Shown here piece by piece: positions 1 through 5,003 of a stretch of DNA of 7,590 bases. The DNA lies in NCBI GenBank assembly GCA_905233295.1, contig CAJODX010000103.1, forward strand, positions 1 to 7,590, written 5' to 3'. The notes under the pieces were generated by a model. It made no database searches. It was not told the origin of the DNA and saw only the letters and a program-made list of their open reading frames with translations. Numbering within the stretch: position 1 is the first letter of the stretch; each line of letters begins with the position of its first letter. Source of the DNA: an uncultured Synergistales bacterium (GTDB taxonomy: Bacteria > Synergistota > Synergistia > Synergistales > Aminobacteriaceae). The translations under genes and the position numbers were made by a program.

Positions 1-202
1 AAAACGGCGCAATAAAAACTCCTGCGGCGGCATTGACCAAAATTCTTGAATCTATTCCAGCCGCGTCTCCGAGCCTGTATGTTATAAGCATCATCAGCGC
101 GCTCTTGAAAAAATTATCGTTGAACGCTCCCAAAAACTGCGTCATAAACAACGGCATAAAACGCCGCGTTAATAATAAAGAAAATTGATTCGTGTTCTTC
201 AA
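1..202 (-). CDS. MFS transporter, LplT/Aas-like (N-terminal part, runs off left edge)
   Basis: Reading the minus strand from a TTG at 202-200 gives 67 open codons to the window edge, without a stop. The peptide contains FMPLFMTQFLGAFNDNFF followed by KSALMMLITYRLG. The phrase FLGAFNDNFFKSAL is characteristic of the first membrane helix and loop of the major-facilitator branch that includes the lysophospholipid flippase LplT and the N-terminal half of bifunctional Aas-type acyltransferases. By family knowledge it would move lysophospholipids across the inner membrane for re-acylation. The TTG start is supported by an AAAGGGAG ribosome site (plus 213-220), 10 nt upstream. That site lies inside the last codons of cysS, whose stop is only 4 nt before this start, so translation is probably coupled. 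Whether the full protein is a plain transporter or a transporter-acyltransferase fusion cannot be told from 67 residues. Confidence 0.72.
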   Translation of the reverse strand, partial: MKNTNQFSLLLTRRFMPLFMTQFLGAFNDNFFKSALMMLITYRLGDAAGIDSRILVNAAAGVFIAPF

Positions 203-206
203 AATT

Positions 207-1637
207 TTATAACTCCCTTTTCCATTTTGTACCCTGCGGAGTGTCTTCGAGAACAATTCCGCGTGATTTTAATAAATTTCTTATCTCGTCGGAACGTGCG
301 AAATTTTTATTTTTTCTGGCTTCCGTTCGTTCTTTGATTAAATTTTCAATTTCCGCGCTATCATCATCATTTTGGTTTTCTGCATCGTCTTTGCCGATAA
401 CGCCTAAGATTTCATCATAGCTGTCAAGAGCTTTCTTTGAAGCTGTGAAAAATTCTTCCGGGAGTTTTTCATTTTCCTTCAGGCTCGTATTAATGACGTG
501 GACAACATCGAACAAAATTCCCATTGCGGCGGCTGTGTTAAAGTCATCGTTCATTGCATCGGAAAATTTTTTGTCGAGTTCCCTGAGTTCGTCAAGATAT
601 TTTTTGATGTCGAAGTCTGAACTGTCATCTTTGCGCGTTTTTGCGGCAAAATCTAAATCGCTCCGGCAGTTTCTTAATCTTGATACACCTGCGGCAGCCT
701 GCTCAAGACCTTCGGGCGTGAAATTTACAGGGCTTCGATAGTGCGCACTCAACATAAAAAATCTCAGAGCCAAAGGCGGATATTTTTCGATTGCGGCGCG
801 TGCGGTGAGAAAATTTCCGAGAGACTTCGACATTTTTTCACTGTCGATCAACAAAAATCCGTTATGCAACCAGTAATTTACAAAAGGTTTTCCGTTATTT
901 GCGGCGGCTTCGCTCTGAGCGGCTTCGTTTTCGTGATGAGGGAACATTAAATCGACTCCGCCCGAATGAATGTCAATGTTTTCGCCGAGATATTTCGATG
1001 ACATCGCAGAACATTCGATGTGCCAGCCGGGTCTGCCTCTGCCCCACGGACTTTCCCAAGAAGGTTCGCCGGGTTTCTCAGCTTTCCATAAGGCAAAGTC
1101 GAGAGGATCTTTTTTCTTTTCGCCGGGTTCGATTCGTGCGCCTGCTTCAAGATCTTCGAGATTTTGTTTGCAGAGCGAGCCGTATTTTTTCCAGCTCTTG
1201 ATGTCAAAATACACATCTCCGTCTGAAACATAGGCGTGTCCGTTCGCGATAATTTTTTCGATAGTGTGAATAATCTCGTCCATATGTTCCGTAGCACGCG
1301 GCGCAACGTCAGGCTTTCTTATTCCGAGAGCGTCCGCGTCTTTGTTGTATTCCGCGATAAATTTTTCTGCGAGTTGAGAAACTGTAATTTTTTCTCTGTT
1401 TGCTCTTTGAATCATTTTATCGTCAATGTCCGTGAAATTCTGCACAAACGTAACTTTATAACCTTCATGTTCAAGCCAGCGTCTTAAAACGTCAAAGACG
1501 ATGAAAGGTCTTGCGTTCCCGACGTGAAAAAAATCATAAACGGTTGGTCCGCATGAATAAAAACTCACGTGTCCTTCTTTAATCGGGACGAATTTTTCTT
1601 TTTTTCGCGTGAGATCGTTGAACAGCTCAAGACTCAA
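207..1637 (-). CDS. cysS: Cysteine--tRNA ligase (cysteinyl-tRNA synthetase)
   Basis: This cytosolic class I aminoacyl-tRNA synthetase charges tRNA-Cys with cysteine using ATP. The 476-residue protein has the usual family length and every expected landmark. The start is CGPTVYDFFHVGNARP, with the HIGH-type signature HVGN at 38-41. Zinc ligands correspond to Cys29, Cys209 (GWHIECSAMS), His234 and Glu238 (FPHHENE), matching the positions in E. coli CysS. The KMSKS loop is intact at 268-272 (EKMSKSLGNF). The C-terminal helical domain ends with the typical tail RSDEIRNLLKSRGI then LEDTPQGTKW, needed for tRNA recognition. The start is TTG (minus 1637-1635), preceded by AAGGAAA about 11-12 nt upstream; no better in-frame ATG lies upstream. 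The gene is probably first in an operon with the MFS gene 4 nt downstream. I see no truncation or odd residue. Confidence 0.97.
   Translation of the reverse strand: MSLELFNDLTRKKEKFVPIKEGHVSFYSCGPTVYDFFHVGNARPFIVFDVLRRWLEHEGYKVTFVQNFTDIDDKMIQRANREKITVSQLAEKFIAEYNKDADALGIRKPDVAPRATEHMDEIIHTIEKIIANGHAYVSDGDVYFDIKSWKKYGSLCKQNLEDLEAGARIEPGEKKKDPLDFALWKAEKPGEPSWESPWGRGRPGWHIECSAMSSKYLGENIDIHSGGVDLMFPHHENEAAQSEAAANNGKPFVNYWLHNGFLLIDSEKMSKSLGNFLTARAAIEKYPPLALRFFMLSAHYRSPVNFTPEGLEQAAAGVSRLRNCRSDLDFAAKTRKDDSSDFDIKKYLDELRELDKKFSDAMNDDFNTAAAMGILFDVVHVINTSLKENEKLPEEFFTASKKALDSYDEILGVIGKDDAENQNDDDSAEIENLIKERTEARKNKNFARSDEIRNLLKSRGIVLEDTPQGTKWKREL
213..220 (-). promoter_or_regulatory. Shine-Dalgarno site for the MFS gene, inside the cysS 3' end
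   Basis: Minus-strand AAAGGGAG ends 10 nt before the TTG at 202. It overlaps the last two sense codons of cysS. It supports TTG, rather than the downstream in-frame ATG codons, as the start, and suggests coupled translation. Confidence 0.55.
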
Positions 1638-1836
1638 AATTTTTCACTTTCCTTTTTAGAATTTTGAGATATTTTATCATCATAATTCGCAAGGAAACTC
1701 TCTTATTCACGGCTCGCTGTAATTTTCGATGCTCCTTTAAATTAAAAGATGAATCGCGAAAGAAAAAAATCGTAACGTTATCGAAAAATTTTTTTTTGTG
1801 AAATTTTATGAATGCTAAAAATTTTTATATTTTTGT

Positions 1837-1861
1837 AGTGGCAAAAAAATTTTTTTCCACT
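1837..1861. repeat. 25-bp palindrome with an A7T7 core
   Basis: AGTGG, one unpaired C, AAAAAAATTTTTTT, then CCACT. The arms AGTGG/CCACT are perfectly complementary and the A7T7 centre is self-complementary. Such a rigid A-tract core flanked by symmetric GC-containing arms looks like a dimeric protein site or bent DNA rather than a terminator, since no loop or trailing T-run is present. Confidence 0.6.
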
Positions 1862-1895
1862 GTATAAACACACCGAAAAAATTTTGAAAAATTCC

Positions 1896-1923
1896 AATTG
1901 TAAACTCAGTCAGGTTTACAATT
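1896..1923. repeat. Perfect 10-bp inverted repeat (possible operator or hairpin)
   Basis: AATTGTAAAC (1896-1905), an 8-nt spacer TCAGTCAG, then GTTTACAATT (1914-1923). Both arms match over all 10 positions. The centre-to-centre spacing of 18 bp suits a dimeric repressor binding about two helical turns. The flank CATTTTTG could also make it a weak plus-strand terminator. The half-sites recall BirA operators, but the spacer is too short for that family. Confidence 0.6.
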
Positions 1924-2146
1924 CATTTTTGTTGATGTGCGAAAAAATCTGTTTTTAACTTGAAAAACGCTGCAAATGCAAATCTGACGATGTCTTTTCA
2001 GACGGACTCAGTGTATTATTATACATGAAATGTAATTTATCTTCCGCAAAAAACGGAGGTCTTCCTGCGAGTTATGATAAAAATTTTTCAAACACTACAT
2101 CGTTTTTTCGGTAAATGCTGTTGCCTTGGAGCGTAAACTGCAAAAC

Positions 2147-2174
2147 TTGACTATTTTAAAAAAACATATAAAAT
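2147..2174 (+). promoter_or_regulatory. Sigma70-type promoter of the tRNA operon
   Basis: TTGACT (2147-2152), a 16-bp spacer, then TAAAAT (2169-2174). Five of six bases match consensus in each hexamer. Transcription would begin near 2181, about 31 nt before the first tRNA, which is normal for a stable-RNA operon. Confidence 0.6.
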
Positions 2175-2211
2175 ATAAACATATTGGCGTTTTATTGGTG
2201 TCGTTGGTTCT

Positions 2212-2298
2212 GCCGGGCTGGTGGAATGGTAGACACACGGGACTTAAAATCCCGAGGGCGTAAAGTCCGTGAGGGTTCAAATCCCTCGTCCGGCACCA
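2212..2298 (+). tRNA. tRNA-Leu (anticodon UAA)
   Basis: 87 nt including encoded CCA. Acceptor GCCGGGC (2212-2218) pairs with GTCCGGC (2288-2294, one G-U), the discriminator is A, then CCA. Anticodon stem CGGGA/TCCCG (2238-2242, 2250-2254) encloses CTTAAAA with anticodon TAA at 2245-2247. A long variable arm (2255-2270, GGGC...GTCC) makes it class II, and T stem GAGGG/CCCTC encloses TTCAAAT. The long variable arm, discriminator A and anticodon together identify leucine. It is the first gene of a three-tRNA operon. Confidence 0.96.
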
Positions 2299-2313
2299 TG
2301 AAAGCTAAAATAT

Positions 2314-2390
2314 CGCGGGGTGGAGCAGTTTGGAAGCTCGTCGGGCTCATAACCCGAAGGTCAAAGGTTCAAATCCTTTCCCCGCCACCA
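2314..2390 (+). tRNA. Initiator tRNA-fMet (anticodon CAU)
   Basis: 77 nt with encoded CCA. Acceptor CGCGGGG (2314-2320) pairs with CCCCGCC (2380-2386) except at the first position, C1 opposite C72. An unpaired 1-72 position is a hallmark of bacterial initiators (E. coli has C-A), as are the three G-C pairs next to the anticodon loop (TCGGG/CCCGA) and the A11-U24 pair in the D stem. The loop CTCATAA carries CAT at 2348-2350. T stem AAAGG/CCTTT is intact. It would start translation after formylation. It lies 15 nt after tRNA-Leu. Confidence 0.95.
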
Positions 2391-2409
2391 GGGTGTTTAC
2401 ATTTTGAAA

Positions 2410-2486
2410 GGCGGTATAGCTCAGTTGGCTAGAGCACGCGGTTCATACCCGCGTTGTCCCCGGTTCGAATCCAGGTGCCGCCACCA
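2410..2486 (+). tRNA. Elongator tRNA-Met (anticodon CAU)
   Basis: 77 nt with encoded CCA. Acceptor GGCGGTA (2410-2416) pairs with TGCCGCC (2476-2482); the A-U and U-G pairs lie at its inner end. D arm GCTC/GAGC is intact. Anticodon stem CGCGG/CCGCG surrounds TTCATAC with CAT at 2444-2446. The body (GCGGTTCATACCCGC) resembles elongator Met tRNAs and not the Ile tRNA that carries lysidine on a CAU anticodon. The T stem is CCCGG (2459-2463) against CCAGG (2471-2475), leaving one C-A mismatch in the middle. A T at 2461 would restore a perfect stem. The gene is probably functional but deserves a look. Confidence 0.93.
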
Positions 2487-2533
2487 AAGCTTTGAAAATC
2501 TTATAAAAATTTTTAAATAGAAACCAATCAAAG

Positions 2534-2557
2534 TCCTTGAAAATTCAAGGATTTTTT
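2534..2557 (+). terminator. Intrinsic terminator of the tRNA operon
   Basis: TCCTTGA (2534-2540), loop AAAT, TCAAGGA (2545-2551), then six T. A perfect 7-bp stem and T-run 48 nt after the last tRNA. Confidence 0.85.
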
Positions 2558-2599
2558 CATTTTTTTACAAAAATTTTATAAACTTTCGGAAAGTCTCGA

Positions 2600-2623
2600 A
2601 AGTGTATGAAAAAGTGTATGAAA
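2600..2623 (+). repeat. Tandem 12-bp direct repeat upstream of a TATAAT box
   Basis: AAGTGTATGAAA occurs twice, back to back (2600-2611, 2612-2623), ending 3 nt before a perfect -10 hexamer. The position covers the expected -35 area, where no TTGACA is present, so the repeats may bind an activator or repressor. No binding protein is identifiable. Confidence 0.65.
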
Positions 2624-2626
2624 GAG

Positions 2627-2632
2627 TATAAT
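2627..2632 (+). promoter_or_regulatory. Perfect -10 box TATAAT of a putative small-RNA promoter
   Basis: TATAAT lies after the tRNA terminator and before a gene-free structured stretch. The sequence at the -35 position (2604-2609, GTATGA) does not match consensus, so activity may depend on the tandem repeat. Predicted start is near 2638. Confidence 0.45.
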
Positions 2633-2637
2633 ATAGA

Positions 2638-2783
2638 CCTGTCCACTAATTCAGTCCGGGAGTTCCATGCTGGCACAGGCAAACCAACTGCCTAACGCAA
2701 TTTTAAGCCTGATGCAGTAAAAAAATTCGGGCTTCCGCTTTACTGAAAAACGCAAAACAGAAGCCTAGGCAAAGAAAAATTTT
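2638..2783 (+). ncRNA. Candidate structured non-coding RNA of unknown family
   Basis: No open reading frame of use is present. The stretch begins just where the TATAAT would start transcription and shows nested complementarity. CCTGTCC (2638-2644) pairs with GGcACAGG (2672-2679, one bulged C). AGGCA (2677-2681) alternatively pairs with TGCCT (2689-2693). CAGTAAA (2715-2721) pairs with TTTACTG (2739-2745) around an inner CGG-GCTT-CCG. The first two helices share bases and so are mutually exclusive, as in a switch. Near the end are an 8-bp palindrome GCCTAGGC (2763-2770) and GAAAAATTTTTC (2774-2785), but no classical terminator. It could be a small RNA, an antisense to the convergent nhaP2 3' end, or simply the untranslated region of nhaP2. 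I recognise no known RNA family. Confidence 0.3.
2715..2745. repeat. Two-part hairpin downstream of nhaP2
   Basis: Outer arms CAGTAAA/TTTACTG (7 bp) and inner CGG/CCG around a GCTT loop. On the minus strand the inner hairpin is followed by AATTTTTTT, so it may serve as a weak terminator for nhaP2, about 40-55 nt after its stop. On the plus strand it is the strongest helix of the candidate RNA. Confidence 0.5.
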
Positions 2784-4235
2784 TCACTCTTCTTCCCGTT
2801 GTTTCGTGAGATTTTCTTCAACCTCTGAAAGTTTTGCCCTTTCACCGAATAACAGGAGAGTGTCATCTGCCTGAAGGACTGTGCCGCCCTTTGGAATTAA
2901 AAATTTCGTTCCTCTGTTTACCAGCAGAATAGCAACGCCCTCAGGAAATCTTAACTCGCTCACCGTATGTCCGACAACAGCCGCGTCCGGCGTAATATCA
3001 ACTTCGCGTGTCTCTTCAGTGCCGCTGCCGGGTGTTATGTCAAACGCTAACGGATAAGTCTTAGCTTCACGTACAACAGCGTCAAGTTTCAAGAGTTTTG
3101 CCGCGTCCGCAAGAGTTTTCCCCTGAAGCATAACCGAAGTCAGAACAACGAAGAAAATCAAATTGAACATGTATTTTGCCTGCGGATGCCCTTCAGTCAA
3201 AGGGTACGTCGCAAGAATGATTGGCACAGCTCCGCGCAGTCCCGTCCATGAAATAAATATTTTTTCACGGAAATTGAATCTGCTGAAAAAACTTCCGATG
3301 AAAACCGCCAGAGGTCTTGCAAAAAACATTAACGCAAATGAAATTAAAAGTCCAACATTTATAACGGAAAAATTTATTAATTCCCTCGGATTGACGAGAA
3401 GTCCCAAAACCAAAAACATTATTATCTGCATCAGCCACGCAAAACCTTCGTGAAATCTTTGCAGACTGTATTTATAAAGAAAATCTCCGCCGCCCATCAC
3501 AATGCCGCAGATGTAAACAGCTAAATATCCGTTGCCGTAAACTGTTTCCGTAAGTCCGAATGTTGATAAGACTATGCAGATTCCCCACACAGGATACAAG
3601 GCTTCGTTTGAAACCTTCAGTCTTTGAATCATGTAACAGGCTCCGCCAGCCACCATTTGAACGACAAATTTTACCGCAAGCTCCGCAACAGGAACATCAG
3701 GAGTTTTCAGCCACGTCAGCGCAGTCAGCGTTAAAAACACCGCCATAGGGTCGTTGCTTCCCGACTCAAATTCAAGAAGAGGCTTTAATGCTCCCTGAAG
3801 TCCGACTTTCTGAGTTCTTAAAATAGAAAAGACCGCCGCTGCGTCCGTTGATGAAATAATCGCGCCAAGCAGAAAGGCATCTTTGTAATTAAACTGCGGG
3901 AGCATAGCAATCGGAATTGCCGCAAAAACTGAAGTCAGCAGAACTCCAAGCGTTGAAAGGACAACACCCTGAGTTACGATTGGCTTTATGTCAGCCCAGC
4001 GCGTTTGAAATCCGCCGGAAAACAGAATGAAAGCGAGAGCAAATGTTCCGACCTGATTGGCAGCTTCGGCATCGCTGAAATTCAATCCTCCCGGACCGTC
4101 AACTCCGGCGAGCATACCTATGGCAAGAAAGAGAATCAGAGCCGGGACTTTAAATTTTTCCGACAGCGTGCCTGCAACGAGGCTCATAAAAAACAAAAAT
4201 CCTGCAACAAGAAAAGGATCTACTGTTTGAAGCAA
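2784..4235 (-). CDS. nhaP2: K+/H+ antiporter of the NhaP2/CvrA type (CPA1 family)
   Basis: Inner-membrane cation/proton exchanger, by family expected to expel K+ (or Na+) in exchange for H+ and help with osmotic and pH balance. With the start chosen here the protein has 483 residues. The first ~385 form a many-helix Na/H exchanger domain with SSTDAAAVF (Thr130-Asp131), the ion-site motif FESGSNDPMAVFLT (Asn161-Asp162) and GLRGAVP (Arg334). A cytosolic TrkA_C/RCK_C-type domain follows, about 410-475 (REVDITPDAAVVGHTVSELR through TLLLFGE), a likely nucleotide or ion sensor. It is shorter than Vibrio/E. coli NhaP2, apparently lacking their last CorC/HlyC-like domain. An open frame extends to TTG at 4301, but TTG at 4235 has a strong GGAGG 10 nt upstream and puts the first helix at the N-terminus, as usual in the family. 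It is divergent from the response regulator gene and convergent with the candidate RNA. The ion cannot be fixed from sequence. Confidence 0.9.
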   Translation of the reverse strand: MLQTVDPFLVAGFLFFMSLVAGTLSEKFKVPALILFLAIGMLAGVDGPGGLNFSDAEAANQVGTFALAFILFSGGFQTRWADIKPIVTQGVVLSTLGVLLTSVFAAIPIAMLPQFNYKDAFLLGAIISSTDAAAVFSILRTQKVGLQGALKPLLEFESGSNDPMAVFLTLTALTWLKTPDVPVAELAVKFVVQMVAGGACYMIQRLKVSNEALYPVWGICIVLSTFGLTETVYGNGYLAVYICGIVMGGGDFLYKYSLQRFHEGFAWLMQIIMFLVLGLLVNPRELINFSVINVGLLISFALMFFARPLAVFIGSFFSRFNFREKIFISWTGLRGAVPIILATYPLTEGHPQAKYMFNLIFFVVLTSVMLQGKTLADAAKLLKLDAVVREAKTYPLAFDITPGSGTEETREVDITPDAAVVGHTVSELRFPEGVAILLVNRGTKFLIPKGGTVLQADDTLLLFGERAKLSEVEENLTKQREEE

Positions 4236-4245
4236 AGAAATTTTT

Positions 4246-4250
4246 CCTCC
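4246..4250 (-). promoter_or_regulatory. Shine-Dalgarno site deciding the nhaP2 start
   Basis: GGAGG on the minus strand (plus CCTCC), 10 nt before TTG at 4235. No comparable site precedes the TTG pair at 4301/4298. This favours the shorter protein by 22 residues. Confidence 0.65.
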
Positions 4251-4297
4251 GATTCTTAAATTTTTCTGAATTAAATCAGGTTTTGCATTAAAACGCA

Positions 4298-4311
4298 ACA
4301 AAAATTTTTGT
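4298..4311. promoter_or_regulatory. 14-bp perfect palindrome in the nhaP2 / response-regulator divergent region
   Basis: ACAAAAATTTTTGT is fully self-complementary and lies in the 124-bp gap between the divergent genes. A TAAAAT (4324-4329) just downstream could be the -10 of the regulator gene, and TTGTGA (4308-4313) a poorly spaced -35. The palindrome could be an operator, but AT-rich palindromes of this kind recur throughout the window, so chance is possible. Confidence 0.3.
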
Positions 4312-4359
4312 GATAAACTGAACTAAAATTTTAACTTTCGGAGATAATCTAAAAATAAA

Positions 4360-4998
4360 ATGTCTATAAAAATTTTACTTGCAGATGACCACCCTCTGAC
4401 ACGTTCCGGAATTGCGGAATTTGTACGGCGCGAACCGACTTTTGAACTTGTTGCCGAAGCTGAGAACGGTGTTGAGGCTTGGAATTTAATTCAGAAACTT
4501 TCGCCTGATGTAGCGTTGCTCGACATCAGAATGCCGGAGATGGACGGCGTAACAGTTGCTCAGCATGTCAAGAGCAGCGAACTTCCGACAGCAGTCCTTA
4601 TGCTGACTTCGTATGACGCTCAGCAGTATGTCATAGCATCGTTGCGTGCGGGCGCTCACGGTTTCGTTTTAAAGACTGTGAGTCCCAAAGAGCTGATTAC
4701 CGCCATCAGCACGGTAGCAAAAGGCGGGCTTTATCTTGACCCGGAGGTGGCGTCAGTGATGGGTGATAAAGAATTTGTTCCCGAACAGCTTTCAGCACGT
4801 GAACGTGAAGTTTTGCTGCTGGCGGCGAAGGGACTTTCAAGCAAAGAGGTTGCACGTCAGCTTTTCATCAGCGAAAGAACGGTTCAGACTCATCTTGCTT
4901 CGATTTACGATAAACTCGGCTCGCGAAATAAAACTGAAGCTTTGTTGCTTGCGTTGAAATACGGGGTCGTAACACTTGAAGAGTTACTGGAAAATTAA
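4360..4998 (+). CDS. NarL/FixJ-family response regulator
   Basis: A 212-residue cytosolic transcription regulator with a receiver domain (about 3-118) and a LuxR-type helix-turn-helix (about 143-208). The receiver has the acidic pair Asp9-Asp10 (LLADDHP), phosphoacceptor Asp55 (ALLDIRMPEMDG), Thr83 and Lys105 (GFVLK), so it should be phosphorylatable. The output domain has the usual LSAREREVLLLAAKGLSSKE, then VARQLFISERTVQTHL, with the recognition helix around SERTVQTHLASIYDKLG. The ATG at 4360 follows GGAG (4340-4343) at a long 16-nt distance, so initiation may rely on the A/T-rich leader. The histidine kinase starts 5 nt after its stop, and together they form a two-component system. The DNA target is not evident; autoregulation from the upstream divergent region is plausible. 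Confidence 0.94.
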   Translation: MSIKILLADDHPLTRSGIAEFVRREPTFELVAEAENGVEAWNLIQKLSPDVALLDIRMPEMDGVTVAQHVKSSELPTAVLMLTSYDAQQYVIASLRAGAHGFVLKTVSPKELITAISTVAKGGLYLDPEVASVMGDKEFVPEQLSAREREVLLLAAKGLSSKEVARQLFISERTVQTHLASIYDKLGSRNKTEALLLALKYGVVTLEELLEN

Positions 4999-5003
4999 TA
5001 TTT

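Larger units (their letters stand above)
1638..2146. other. Gene-free AT-rich intergenic region between cysS and the tRNA operon
   Basis: About 500 bases with no convincing protein gene. It should hold the cysS promoter (minus strand; a TAAAAT -10 candidate at 1671-1676, without a clear -35). It also carries blocks of A-run plus T-run (1784-1797, 1817-1826, 1843-1856, 1876-1885), two dyads listed separately (1837-1861 and 1896-1923), and a weak interrupted hairpin, CTGA-N4-GTCT-TTTC-AGAC-N4-TCAG, at 1984-2011. A TATTAT at 2014-2019 could be a -10 box. A GGAGG at 2055-2059 precedes a 20-codon ORF (2074-2136, ends GKCCCLGA), which I regard as doubtful. Confidence 0.6.

Noticed and set aside
947..1306. 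Long open frames inside cysS, nhaP2, the kinase and gmd in other frames
   Set aside because: They are shadows of genes with full sets of family motifs. None has a ribosome site with plausible protein content.
1627..1710. Minus-strand 27-codon frame starting GTG at 1710 and overlapping the cysS start
   Set aside because: No ribosome site at a usable distance, lysine-rich composition expected from AT-rich DNA, and overlap with cysS and its leader.
1896..1923. BirA biotin operator
   Set aside because: Half-sites match well, but BirA sites have a spacer of about 14-16 nt between nine-base half-sites. Here it is much shorter, and no biotin gene is nearby.
1984..2011. Interrupted hairpin CTGA-N4-GTCT-TTTC-AGAC-N4-TCAG
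   Set aside because: Only two 4-bp helices separated by a 4x4 internal loop; too weak to call a feature without conservation data.
2095..2432. Two open frames over the tRNA operon (2184-2432 plus, 2095-2280 minus)
   Set aside because: They consist largely of tRNA sequence read as codons and have no ribosome site or family resemblance.
2410..2486. tRNA-Ile with lysidine-modified CAU anticodon
   Set aside because: The acceptor GGCGGTA and the anticodon arm GCGGTTCATACCCGC follow the elongator Met pattern, not the Ile2 pattern.
2652..2680. TCAGTCCGGGAGTT as a possible SRP (4.5S) RNA tip
   Set aside because: The GGAA tetraloop with the conserved asymmetric loop of SRP RNA is absent, and surrounding arms do not form the long hairpin.
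2669..2710. Resemblance to the c-di-GMP-I (GEMM) riboswitch: GGCACAGGCAAACC followed by ACGCAA and AAGCC
   Set aside because: Conserved words appear in roughly the right order, but the P1b hairpin between CAAACC and ACGCAA is missing, spacing is too short, and no plus-strand gene follows that it could control.
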